Of a stretch of 64,000 nucleotides of DNA, positions 8,962 to 17,394 are shown one piece after another. Every line of letters begins with the position of its first letter. Positions within the stretch are counted from its first letter, which is position 1. The position numbers were made by a program, and so were the translations under genes. The DNA lies in assembly GCA_020831635.1 (NCBI GenBank), contig JAFIGC010000009.1, positions 1-64,000 of the forward strand. The letters are read 5' to 3'. The stretch comes from Verrucomicrobiota bacterium. Its GTDB lineage: Bacteria; Verrucomicrobiota; Kiritimatiellia; SS1-B-03-39; UBA6053. Below the pieces are notes generated by a model. That model made no database searches. It was not told the DNA's origin and saw nothing but the letters and a program-made list of their open reading frames with translations.

Positions 8962-11472
8962 TTAGGTGCCGCTTTTTGGGGGAAGGGGGACGGGCATGCC
9001 GAACACCAAACTTTCCCCGGGCAGGACGTCTCGGGGGGGATTGATCGGCAAGTCTTGGAAATCGCCGTCGGTATTGCGAAAGCGGCAACGACGGATGCGC
9101 AGACTTTCGCCTCGGAAGACGCGATCCAAATGAAGGGTTAGCGTGGATTCGGTGCCTTGGGTTTTCATGTGAATCCGCCCATGACATCGCGGGGTGAGGA
9201 GCGGCAGGTTGCTTTCGCCTTCGGGGGGGAGGTTTACGATCAGGGTTTCATCGGGGATGTGAAGCAGGGCGCCGCTCATGGCGGGCAGGACCCACCACGC
9301 GGCGGGGGTGTTCATGTACCAGTCCAGTCCCATGAAGGATTCGAAGTCGGGGCGTCCGGTGCGGGCGTCGTGCCACAGGGTGGTGGCCCAAGGGGTTTGG
9401 TTGATTTCCCGGACGGCGTGGTCGAAGGCCCGCAGGTTGGCGAGGGCGGGTTCGCGAAGTCCCATGTATAGGGCCAGGCAGTCGACGAAAACCATGCTGT
9501 ATTGGGGCCAGGCGTGCCAGGCGTATTTGCGGTTGGGCAGGGTGCCGTCGGCCCGGACTTGGATGGGCATGAGGGCGTAGCGGTTGGGGTCGCCGTTGAG
9601 GCGGTAAATGGTTTCGAGGGCGGTGCGGACGTTTTCGGGCGGCAGGACGTGGGGGAGGGCCAGTTGTCGCACGATCCATTCGCCCGCGAGTTGTCCCACG
9701 AAGACATCGTCGTTGCTTTGTCCGGTGACCGGGTCCAGGCATTTCAAATAATGGGTGCCGGTCCACATGGAGGCCACGGTGTCGGAGGCTTTGGCAAATG
9801 CGTTTTGGAAGGGTTGGGGGTTTCCGTTCGCGCGGGAGGTGAGATCCTCGAGCACCCGCAGGGTGGCCAGCCAGACGGTGGCGGTGGCGATGAAGCAGCC
9901 GGGGTAATGTTCGATATCCCAAGAACTTCCGCCCTCGGGCACGCCGTCCCCATCGCGGTCGGCGGCGAGCAGCCAGTCGGCGGCGCGGTCAATATGGGGT
10001 CGCATTTCCTGGAGAAAGGCCTCTTCCCCGGTATCGACCCAGTCCCGGTACACCTGCAAAATAAAGGAACAGGCGAGGTCGGGCCAGCCGGTGCGTCCGT
10101 ATTCGACATCGGACGAACCCAAGGCGGTGTGGGCGTTTCCGTTGAAATGCGGCAGACTGCCGTCGGGATCTTGAAGACGGGCAAAGCAGCGGAGTTCGCT
10201 GCGGTTGAGGTCGGGGAAAAACCAGGAGGTGCCGGGATGGGAGACGAGGCGCTGATCGAGGGTGCCGAGGGCCCCGAACATCATGGGGGCGGCTTCCAAG
10301 GTGTATAGGTCTCCGCCGGCGTCAATGAGGGTGTTGGTGGTGAGGGCGGTCTGGTCGTTGATGAGCTTGTCGCAGAGCCAGGGTGGCAGCTCGGATGCGT
10401 CCAGGGTCTCGTGGAGACGGAGGGTGTCCGCTTCGAGTTCCTCGGCACGGTCCAATAATTCCAGGGCGGAAGCAGCGGCATCGGAAAAGCGTTTGACGTA
10501 GAGACTTCCCTTGAATTCTTCCCCGCAAGTGAAATTCGGAAAATGCCAGGTGAGGGCGTAGGGGATGTCCGCGGATTCTCCGGGCGCCAATTGCAATTCC
10601 ACGCCCAAAACGCCGGCGGGGTGAACGGAGCCCTCGATGCCCCCGCGTCCGCCGCCAAAGCGGGGATCGGGATCGTCCCAGGAAGGCGGCGATGCCTGGC
10701 GTCGCCGGTGGGCTTCGAGGAGGGTTGGCAGGTCGCCGCCGTCGAAACGGTCCGGCACTTCGCCCGCCGCCAAGGCTTGCAGCAGGGCGGGGCGGTCGAG
10801 CAACACGTTCCAATTTTGCAGGGCCCAGGCACGGGCATTGTCGGGGGGACGTACAATCAGCATCATGTCGCCCCGGTGATTGGGGGCTTGGGTGGATCCG
10901 GCGGCAAAATGTAGGCCGTGGTGGTTGTGGTCCACCCAAGGTTGAATTTGATTGCCGTCACGGTTGCAGCGCAGGCTCAGGCCTCGGTTTCCGCCCCCGC
11001 CGCAGCCTGATAGGTGTTCCCAGGAAAAACCGAGCCGAACGCCGATGGGTTCGGGGGAGGTGTTGCGCAGGCGGAACCGGAAATGGGCCCCGGGAAAGAT
11101 GCTGTCGTCCAGTTTGTGGGGAATCAACGGGCAAAAGGCCCGCAGGGAGACTTCGCAGGGGGCGTCGTGCAGACGATAGGTTACGTCGGCCACCGGATGG
11201 CGTCCGCGATAGTCCACTTCGGCGCCGGGGAAACCCTCCAGCGATTCCTCTTGAAGGAGGTGAAAGGTCTCTCCCAGTGGACCCGTGGTGCGGAGCGTGA
11301 AGAAGGTGCCCTCCAGTCCGGCGAGGAGACGTTGGGGATTGTGGGTGAAGGCGGCGAGAGTGATGCGGCCGTTGCGGCCCAGTTCAATGCGCCCGGCGCC
11401 CAGGCCGCCGAGTTGCACGCCATTGGGATGGCCGGGCATGGGGCGATGGAATGCGGGAGACGGGGAATTCAT
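8962..11472 (-). CDS. GH116-like glycosidase (GBA2 N-terminal plus DUF608 catalytic region)
   Basis: An 836-residue protein with the two-part layout of GH116 beta-glucosidase/glucosylceramidase-type enzymes. The N-terminal beta-sandwich opens with GVQLGGLGAGRIELGRNGRI, the family's GIPLGGIGAG-type signature. The C-terminal alpha/alpha barrel has MMFGALGTLDQR, SWFFPDLNRSELRCFARLQDPDGSLPHF and DRDGDGVPEGGSSWDIEHYPG, the last resembling the family's acid-bearing loop. No signal peptide is evident from the start at 11472 (MNSPSP), so it may be cytoplasmic. It starts five bases after a secreted lyase-like gene. Substrate not predictable. The stop codon lies inside a small hairpin (8953-8972). Confidence 0.75.
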   Translation of the reverse strand: MNSPSPAFHRPMPGHPNGVQLGGLGAGRIELGRNGRITLAAFTHNPQRLLAGLEGTFFTLRTTGPLGETFHLLQEESLEGFPGAEVDYRGRHPVADVTYRLHDAPCEVSLRAFCPLIPHKLDDSIFPGAHFRFRLRNTSPEPIGVRLGFSWEHLSGCGGGGNRGLSLRCNRDGNQIQPWVDHNHHGLHFAAGSTQAPNHRGDMMLIVRPPDNARAWALQNWNVLLDRPALLQALAAGEVPDRFDGGDLPTLLEAHRRRQASPPSWDDPDPRFGGGRGGIEGSVHPAGVLGVELQLAPGESADIPYALTWHFPNFTCGEEFKGSLYVKRFSDAAASALELLDRAEELEADTLRLHETLDASELPPWLCDKLINDQTALTTNTLIDAGGDLYTLEAAPMMFGALGTLDQRLVSHPGTSWFFPDLNRSELRCFARLQDPDGSLPHFNGNAHTALGSSDVEYGRTGWPDLACSFILQVYRDWVDTGEEAFLQEMRPHIDRAADWLLAADRDGDGVPEGGSSWDIEHYPGCFIATATVWLATLRVLEDLTSRANGNPQPFQNAFAKASDTVASMWTGTHYLKCLDPVTGQSNDDVFVGQLAGEWIVRQLALPHVLPPENVRTALETIYRLNGDPNRYALMPIQVRADGTLPNRKYAWHAWPQYSMVFVDCLALYMGLREPALANLRAFDHAVREINQTPWATTLWHDARTGRPDFESFMGLDWYMNTPAAWWVLPAMSGALLHIPDETLIVNLPPEGESNLPLLTPRCHGRIHMKTQGTESTLTLHLDRVFRGESLRIRRCRFRNTDGDFQDLPINPPRDVLPGESLVFGMPVPLPPKSGT

Positions 11473-11477
11473 GTCTT

Positions 11478-13511
11478 TTATGGCCGGGGCTCTTCCGACG
11501 TTTCTTCGACGAGGCCTTCGGTCCAAGTGATGCGGTCTCCGGTGATGTCGATCACAAGGGTTTCCTTGCCGTCGTTGAGTTCGATTATGCCGGAGCCGAC
11601 TTCCTGTCGCACGTAGGGGGATTCGTACACGGGCCAATTTTCGAAAATCAGTTGTTCCCCGTTGGTCCAGGCCTCGGGTTTTCCGCCGGGTCCGCCGGTG
11701 TGGCGCATTTTCAGGGTATGGCCCTCCAGGCAGGTGTAGGTGATTTCGCGGGTTTCCGTGTCGAAGGCCTCGGTATTCACGACGGAACGTTCGAGAACGG
11801 CGGCTTGGAAATCCTCCAGGGTTTCAAATTCGGGGCGTTGGGCGGCTTGCACGATCCATCCGCCCAATTCGCCGCGGGTGACCAGATAGCGGTAGCCGCC
11901 GGTGCGTTGGGGATTGTGGTTTTTGAGGGCGGTCTGATCTTCGGGGGTTCCACCAAGTGGGTAGGTGGCGACAAAGGCATCGCCCACTTCCCAAAAATAC
12001 CAGCCATCGCGAACGACGGGACGTCCAATGCCGGGGGGATACCCGAAAATGCTGCGGTGAACGGTGCGTCCCTTGCCCACGCCATCGTGTCCGCCCTCGT
12101 GGTCACTGTCGTCGGGCTGGTGGACATAGCAGATGTTGATGGCGGCGCCGCGATGTTGATGGTATTGATCGTAGGGTGTGCGTCCCGCCAAAGGAGAATG
12201 TCCGTGGTATCCATTGGACATGCCGAATACGCGCACCGTGCCCCCATCCCGCGCGGCCAGCTTGAACATGGTGGTCTGGGGGAGAATGGTGCCGGTGGTG
12301 CGGATGCCGTCGTCGGGATTGTAGAGGGTGCCCATGGCGAAGGCGCTGTTGATGAAGAGGATTTCCTGATCTTTATTGTGGTGATCGTGGAAGGCATCCA
12401 AGTCATTGGTCATGCGGTACTGGGGCTTGGAACCGCGGGCCTCGTAGGGCAGGGGCACCTGTTTGCGGGCGATGTTGCGGATGACGCGGTGGGGGCGGTA
12501 TTCCGAGAGGGCGAGGTTGATGATGGGATAGGGGGTGACGCCGACATCGGGGCGGTCCATGAAGGGCGCGGACGCGGATCCCTCCCACCAGAGCCAGCCC
12601 AACCAGTCGGAATGGGTGCCCGTATGCTCGTATCCGCCCTCTACGGCGGGGCGGTTGCCCACGGGAAGGGTTGCAAACCCCCGGCTTTCGGGGCCGAGAC
12701 TGAGCCCATGGAAATATTTGCGGGCAATGGCCACCGCGTACCAGTCCAGCATGGCCCTGGCCTTGTCTTTCATGACGGGATCTTCGGAAAAATCATAAAT
12801 ATTGGACCACCCGGCGGCACTGAAGGCCAAATAGGTGGAACTGTCGTACTCACTGTTTCCCACGGCATAGTTTTTGCGCACCTGATCGATGAGCCAGTTG
12901 CGCTGAAAAGACAAACTGCCCTCGCGTCCACCTTGTGCGCCCGGAAATTCCCCGTCCAGGCGTTCGGCCCAGACATAGCCGGAAGTGCGGTTCATGAAAT
13001 AATGGTTCTCGGTGCCACCCTGGCGCATGATGTTGTAGTGATTGCGGACGTCGTACTCGATGGCTTCCCGGAAATCCTCCGGCAACTCGTCCCACATTTG
13101 GAAAAACATCCGCGTTTTCTGGAAAGAAGCGAAATGATACAGGCCGCGGTCACCCTTGAGTTTGTCCACTTCCATGAGGTTGCGGTACATGCGGATGGCC
13201 TGTTCGTCCTCGCGGTCCAAGGCCAAACGCGCGAGCAAGGGTCCCATGGCGTATTTGTGGCGGTCGCCCCCGGCGCCACGGAAGAAGGTGGTGCGCTCGA
13301 ACCACGCGTGCATTTCGTCCAAATCCCGGTCGGCCAGGCGGCGGATGTAGAAATCCGCCCGGGCTAGGAAAGCGGACTCCTCCCGGGCTTCCGCTTCGGG
13401 GAGCGTCTCGGCGGAAACAAAAGTAGAGGGGAGGGCGAAGGCGATGAACAAACCCACCAACTTGAAAGGGGACGGTACGCGGAAGGAGATGGGAGAATTG
13501 GGCAAGCGCAT
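11478..13511 (-). CDS. Secreted helical-toroid protein, polysaccharide-lyase-like, unassigned
   Basis: This 677-residue protein has a signal peptide (residues 1 to about 35, cleaved after FVSA). A long helical part contains GTENHYFMNRTSGYVWAE and NSEYDSSTYLAFSAAGWSN. Enzymes with an (alpha/alpha) toroid plus beta-sandwich, such as heparinase/alginate lyase types, carry comparable ENH and Tyr-rich segments, and the His-rich middle (DAFHDHHNKDQ, HSPLAGRTPYDQYHQHRG) could form an active site. The C-terminal 200 residues look beta-rich. I cannot assign a family. It starts 12 bases after carA and ends five bases before the GH116-like gene, so both glycan-type genes probably share a transcript. Confidence 0.55.
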   Translation of the reverse strand: MRLPNSPISFRVPSPFKLVGLFIAFALPSTFVSAETLPEAEAREESAFLARADFYIRRLADRDLDEMHAWFERTTFFRGAGGDRHKYAMGPLLARLALDREDEQAIRMYRNLMEVDKLKGDRGLYHFASFQKTRMFFQMWDELPEDFREAIEYDVRNHYNIMRQGGTENHYFMNRTSGYVWAERLDGEFPGAQGGREGSLSFQRNWLIDQVRKNYAVGNSEYDSSTYLAFSAAGWSNIYDFSEDPVMKDKARAMLDWYAVAIARKYFHGLSLGPESRGFATLPVGNRPAVEGGYEHTGTHSDWLGWLWWEGSASAPFMDRPDVGVTPYPIINLALSEYRPHRVIRNIARKQVPLPYEARGSKPQYRMTNDLDAFHDHHNKDQEILFINSAFAMGTLYNPDDGIRTTGTILPQTTMFKLAARDGGTVRVFGMSNGYHGHSPLAGRTPYDQYHQHRGAAINICYVHQPDDSDHEGGHDGVGKGRTVHRSIFGYPPGIGRPVVRDGWYFWEVGDAFVATYPLGGTPEDQTALKNHNPQRTGGYRYLVTRGELGGWIVQAAQRPEFETLEDFQAAVLERSVVNTEAFDTETREITYTCLEGHTLKMRHTGGPGGKPEAWTNGEQLIFENWPVYESPYVRQEVGSGIIELNDGKETLVIDITGDRITWTEGLVEETSEEPRP

Positions 13512-13523
13512 GCCTGGAATTCC

Positions 13524-14621
13524 TTACACGCCCATGCTTTTCATGAAATCATGGAAGAGGTACATGGAATCATGGGGGCCGGGTGCGGCTTCGGGGTGGT
13601 ACTGTACGGTGAAGAGAGGCAGGGTTTTGTGCCGCAGGCCCTCGGAGGTTTGATCGTTGAGATTGATGTGGGTGGTCTCGGCGATTTCGGGGTCGAGGCT
13701 GTCTTTGTCGACACAGAAGCCGTGGTTCTGGGAGGTGATCTCCACGGTGCCTTTGGCCAGGTTCATGACCGGCTGGTTGCCGCCGCGGTGTCCGAATTTC
13801 AGTTTGAAGGTCTTGGCGCCCAGGGCCAGGGCCGTGAGTTGGTGTCCAAAGCAGATTCCGAAGGTCGGAAGACCGGTTTGAATGAGCTTCCGAACCTCGG
13901 AAACGGTGTGCATGACCCCTTCGGGGTCGCCGGGTCCGTTGGAGAGGAACAAGCCGTCGGGTTTGATGGCCAGAATTTCCTCGGCGCTGGTGTTGTTGGG
14001 GAAAACGTGTACTTCGCAGCCGAGGTCCTGGAGAATGCGGAGCTGATTGTATTTGGTGCCGCAGTCGATGGTGGCCACTTTGCGCAAGGTCTTTTTCTGG
14101 TTCTGCGGCTCCCAGATCATGGGGGCTTTGACGCTGACCTCGCTGGCGAGGTCGCGGCCCACCAGGCCCTGGCTGGCTTTGGCTTTGGCGACGAGACTGT
14201 CGGCATCCAGGTCTTCGGTGGAAATCACGCATTTCATCGCACCCTTGTCGCGAATGTGCAGGGTCACCGCCCGGGTGTCCACGCGATCGACCCCGAGGAT
14301 CCCGTTTTCTTCCAAGTATTCGGGCAGGGATTTATTTGCCCGCCAGTTGCTGACCACCCGGCTGCATTCGCCCACGACCAGTCCGGCTGCGTGGGGGCGG
14401 TAGGATTCCATGTCCTCGGTGTTGATCCCGTAGTTGCCGATGAGGGGGTAGCACAGGGTGACGATTTGACCGCGGTAGGAGGGGTCGGTGAGAATCTCCT
14501 GATATCCGGTCATGGAAGTGTTGAAGACCAGTTCCCCTTCGATTTCGCCGCGTCCGGCGAAGGCGCGGGCGTTGAAAAGGGTTCCGTCTTCCAGGGCAAT
14601 CAAAGCTTTGGTGTGTGACAT
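13524..14621 (-). CDS. carA: Carbamoyl-phosphate synthase small (glutaminase) subunit
   Basis: Supplies ammonia from glutamine to CarB for carbamoyl phosphate, feeding arginine and pyrimidine synthesis. The N-terminal domain shows ALIALEDGTLFNARAF and FNTSMTGYQEILTDPSY; the class I glutamine amidotransferase part shows SNGPGDPE, FGICFGHQ with the nucleophilic Cys, and the partner residues in QYHPEAAPGPHD. Length 365 aa is normal. carB is not adjacent; the next gene downstream, only 12 bases away, is a secreted lyase-like protein, an unusual partner. Confidence 0.97.
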   Translation of the reverse strand: MSHTKALIALEDGTLFNARAFAGRGEIEGELVFNTSMTGYQEILTDPSYRGQIVTLCYPLIGNYGINTEDMESYRPHAAGLVVGECSRVVSNWRANKSLPEYLEENGILGVDRVDTRAVTLHIRDKGAMKCVISTEDLDADSLVAKAKASQGLVGRDLASEVSVKAPMIWEPQNQKKTLRKVATIDCGTKYNQLRILQDLGCEVHVFPNNTSAEEILAIKPDGLFLSNGPGDPEGVMHTVSEVRKLIQTGLPTFGICFGHQLTALALGAKTFKLKFGHRGGNQPVMNLAKGTVEITSQNHGFCVDKDSLDPEIAETTHINLNDQTSEGLRHKTLPLFTVQYHPEAAPGPHDSMYLFHDFMKSMGV

Positions 14622-14840
14622 GTGTGTTCTAAGAGGGTTGATAGGGATGCTTCTTCTCTATTCATGTCTGCGGTTGATGCAATGTCAAATCCTTGAAAAT
14701 CCATCCCGCCACAATGAGAAGGTTTATGATTGGCAGCGTCTTTGTCCTTCATGAGGGAAAGGAACATCCAACATTTGTCCAACCATTGGGCATTGTCACG
14801 CGGGGAAATGGAATTCCATTCAAGCTCCGGCGAACCAACC

Positions 14841-15665
14841 TCAATCCCTCTGGGGCTCTTTTTCCCGATGGCGTTTTCTGATTTCCCGGGGGGAGAGGCC
14901 CTGTTCCCGTTTGATCAGGTTGGATAGGGTGAATGGGTTTTCGTAACCGACCCTTCGGGTTATGTCTTTCATGGTGAGGTCGGTGTTGAGCAACAGGGAA
15001 AGCGCGGTGTCCACCCGAACCTTCTGCACGTATTTCATGGGCGTAAAGCCGGTGGTCTCGCTGAAAAGACGGGTGAAATGAAATTTGTTTTTGCCCGCGA
15101 CCTCCGCCAGTTCCTCCAACGTCAGGGCACCGGTCAAATTCCGCCGGACGTGCACCCTCACTTTGTCGATCATGGCACTCTCGGTTTGAACGGTCAGCAA
15201 GTGCATCTCGAACAGGATCGCGTGCAATAATGAGCGGAGGGCTTCCTGAAATTCCGGAGATTCAGCGGGGTGTCGCTCCCAAATCCAGGTGATCAAGGTG
15301 AGAATGCGTTTGCTGTCGTCTTGAAAAATCAGGGCGCGGAGATCATGTTCGGGCGCGGCGGATTCTTTCCATTGCAGCAGGAAAAACCTGGGCAGAGGCT
15401 CCGAATCCAGCAACGGCTCGTGCATGCACCCCTCCGGATAGAGAATGAAGGTTCCGGGTTTGAGGGTCCGGACGCCGTCATCCAGTTGCACTCGGTAAGT
15501 GCCGGCCGTGACATAAATCAGTTCATGACATCTGTGAAAAGACCTTGAGGTCTTCCAGAAAGTGGCGGGGACAAGATGCCCCACGTTGAGCAATTGCAAA
15601 TCCCGTCTGGCCGGGAGGAATTCGGTCATGGCCGGGAGATCGTTTTTGGAGGGACGGTCAATCAT
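14841..15665 (-). CDS. AraC-family transcriptional regulator
   Basis: A cupin-like sensing domain at the N-terminus (HELIYVTAGTYRVQLDDGVRTLKPGTFILYPEG) is followed by two helix-turn-helix motifs at the C-terminus (LTLEELAEVAGKNKFHFTRLF and MKDITRRVGYENPFTLSNLIK). Such regulators usually sense a sugar or glycan derivative. The gene is divergent from the ribokinase, 136 bases apart, which suggests but does not prove that it controls it. The start could be 15665 or the internal ATG at 15629; neither has a clear ribosome binding site. Confidence 0.88.
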   Translation of the reverse strand: MIDRPSKNDLPAMTEFLPARRDLQLLNVGHLVPATFWKTSRSFHRCHELIYVTAGTYRVQLDDGVRTLKPGTFILYPEGCMHEPLLDSEPLPRFFLLQWKESAAPEHDLRALIFQDDSKRILTLITWIWERHPAESPEFQEALRSLLHAILFEMHLLTVQTESAMIDKVRVHVRRNLTGALTLEELAEVAGKNKFHFTRLFSETTGFTPMKYVQKVRVDTALSLLLNTDLTMKDITRRVGYENPFTLSNLIKREQGLSPREIRKRHREKEPQRD

Positions 15666-15801
15666 CCCGCGTCGATGGGGTTGGGGGTGCAATGGCAAGA
15701 CCACAATAACTGGAATTTTGCATGATCATAATCGTTGGGAAAGGACGAACGGGTCGAAAAAACTTCTTGTAGGTTATGGTCCGCAGGTTATATCTGTCAA
15801 C

Positions 15802-16761
15802 ATGATTTCTTCTTCCAGCATCTGTGTCGTCGGCAGTGCCAATGTGGATTTCACCATGCGGGTGGCGCATTTGCCCGCGCCGGGTGAGACCATTACCGGC
15901 GGGGAATTTCATCGGCATTTTGGCGGCAAAGGCGCCAACCAGGCGGTGGCGGCGGCGAGGGCCGGGGGAGAGGTCGCATTCGTGGGGGCGGTGGGGACGG
16001 ATGCGCTCAGCCGCGAAATGCTGGAGGCGCTGGGACGGGATGGATTGGAGCTTTCCCATGTCGCGCGTCTGGAAGCCCATCCGCCCGGCACGGCCCTGAT
16101 CATGCTGGACCACGCCGGCGAGAATTGCATTACCGTGGCCTCCGGCGCCAACGGTGCCTTGGATTCCGCGCGGGTGGATGCCGCCGAAACAAGGATTGCC
16201 GGGAGTGATTGGATTCTGTTGCAGATGGAAACGCCGTTGGAAAGCAATGTGCGGGTTCTGGAACTTGCGGCCAAGCACGGGGTGTCGGTGCTGTTGAATT
16301 ATGCCCCCGCCACCCGGATGGACATGCCGCTGGACGAACGGGTGACGGGCTTGGTGGTGAATGAAACCGAAGCGGCGGCACTTTTGGACCGGCCCGTGGA
16401 CGGCGAGGATCCCGAAGCCTGCGCGGCAGCGGCCCGCGATCTTTTGTCCGCCGGGCATCGCTTCGTTTTGCTGACGATGGGGCGGCATGGGGTCATACAA
16501 GCAACCGGGGAGGGGACGGTGCGCCATGCCGCTTTTTCGGTGAAGGCGGTGGACACCACGGCGGCGGGAGACACTTTTTGCGGGGCCTTGGCGGTTTCGT
16601 TGGGTGAGGGCCGCTCCTTGGAGCAGGCCTGCCGCTTTGCCTCCGCCGCAGCCGCCCTGGCGGTTACCCGCCCCGGTGCCCAACCCTCCATTCCCCGTCG
16701 AGCGGAGATTGAGGCTTTTTTTGAACAGGAGGACGTGGCAGAGAGCGCAGAGGAAAATTGA
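15802..16761 (+). CDS. rbsK: Ribokinase-like PfkB-family sugar kinase
   Basis: Phosphorylates ribose or a related sugar. The start at 15802 gives SSICVVGSANVDFTMRV, the usual ribokinase N-terminus. It has GGEFHRHFGGKGANQAVAAAR (PfkB signature 1), LVVNETEAAALL, and DTTAAGDTFCGALA with the catalytic Asp and anion hole (signature 2). Length 319 aa fits. The open frame continues upstream to 15562, but that part overlaps the AraC gene and has no kinase character. No transporter is adjacent, so the sugar could be internally derived. Confidence 0.85.
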   Translation: MISSSSICVVGSANVDFTMRVAHLPAPGETITGGEFHRHFGGKGANQAVAAARAGGEVAFVGAVGTDALSREMLEALGRDGLELSHVARLEAHPPGTALIMLDHAGENCITVASGANGALDSARVDAAETRIAGSDWILLQMETPLESNVRVLELAAKHGVSVLLNYAPATRMDMPLDERVTGLVVNETEAAALLDRPVDGEDPEACAAAARDLLSAGHRFVLLTMGRHGVIQATGEGTVRHAAFSVKAVDTTAAGDTFCGALAVSLGEGRSLEQACRFASAAAALAVTRPGAQPSIPRRAEIEAFFEQEDVAESAEEN

Positions 16762-17013
16762 ACCACGGATGGATACGGATGGACACGGATTATTTGGTGC
16801 TGAGGTTCCGAGGAATAAACCACTGAAAACACTGAAATACACGAAGGGGCTGCCTTTGAATTGGGCTTGAGGTTTTCGGAACAGGGGATTGAAATCCCCA
16901 TGTCCTTCAGCCGTCGCTACGCGACGAAGCACTGTTTGCGGGAAATCCGTGGATTGAAATCCACGGCTATGCGTGGGCCCGTCGCTACGCGACGCCTGGT
17001 GGCCCCATTTTGA
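16762..17013. repeat. Gene-free stretch with a duplicated two-palindrome unit
   Basis: After the rbsK stop there is ACCACGGATGGATACGG-type wording typical of dispersed Verrucomicrobial repeats. A unit made of a GGATTGAAATCC palindrome plus a CGTCGCTACGCGACG palindrome then occurs twice: 16884-16899 with 16912-16926, and 16947-16966 with 16980-16994. The two copies keep order and orientation. No gene seen. A CTCTCTCCTT-type pyrimidine tract begins at about 17020 and runs into the end of the following minus-strand frame. Confidence 0.7.
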
Positions 17014-17394
17014 TTATTTCCTCTCTCCTTCTCTCACTCTCTCCTTCTCTCCCTCTCTCACATCCGCTGCAAGGACGCGCGCTTGAATCATTTCTTCATC
17101 CAGCGGGGTTTCGCGGGTGATGAGGCCTTGTTCTTCGAAATAGGTGCGCAGATCTTCGGCTTTGTTTTTGCGAAAGCCGGTGACTTTGCCGTTTTGCAGG
17201 TCTTCAATCAGTTGTCGGGCGTCGCCTTGGACGGCTTGACGGAGTTCTTCGACTTTGTCGATGAAGGCGTCGGAGACGGCTCCGGAATCGCGCAAATCCT
17301 GTTCGGTGAGGGGGCGGGGACGTCCGATACACCAGGCTTTGTTTCGGGCTGCAAGGCGGATGGCGCGGGCGCGGATTTCCCGGAGGCGTTCGTC
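17014..17394 (-). pseudogene. C-terminal part of the YhaN-like ATPase, cut off by an in-frame TAA
   Basis: This 126-codon frame follows the TAA of the ATPase gene directly and in the same reading frame, with no ATG or GTG ahead of its main body; the first usable start is a TTG at 17295. Its translation (RARAIRLAARNKAWCIGRPRPL..., then SGAVSDAFIDKVEEL, GDARQLIEDLQNGKVTGFRKNK) resembles, from memory, the C-terminal module of bacterial AAA/SMC-like YhaN proteins. The simplest reading is that a point change created the stop, with gene fission or read-through as alternatives. The last 14 residues (REGEKERVREGERK) are encoded by a purine-rich microsatellite and are probably not original sequence. 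Confidence 0.6.

Noticed and set aside
8953-8976. Hairpin GCGGTACC-TTTA-GGTGCCGC followed by TTTTT as a terminator
   Set aside because: The T-run lies on the plus-strand side, while the only gene ending here is on the minus strand and its stop codon sits inside the loop.
11451-13367. 638-codon plus-strand frame opposite the lyase-like gene
   Set aside because: Antisense shadow; the minus-strand gene has a signal peptide, coherent composition and tight spacing to its neighbours.
16884-16994. Possible CRISPR array
   Set aside because: Only two copies of palindromic words of different kinds, no regular repeat-spacer pattern and no cas genes in the window.
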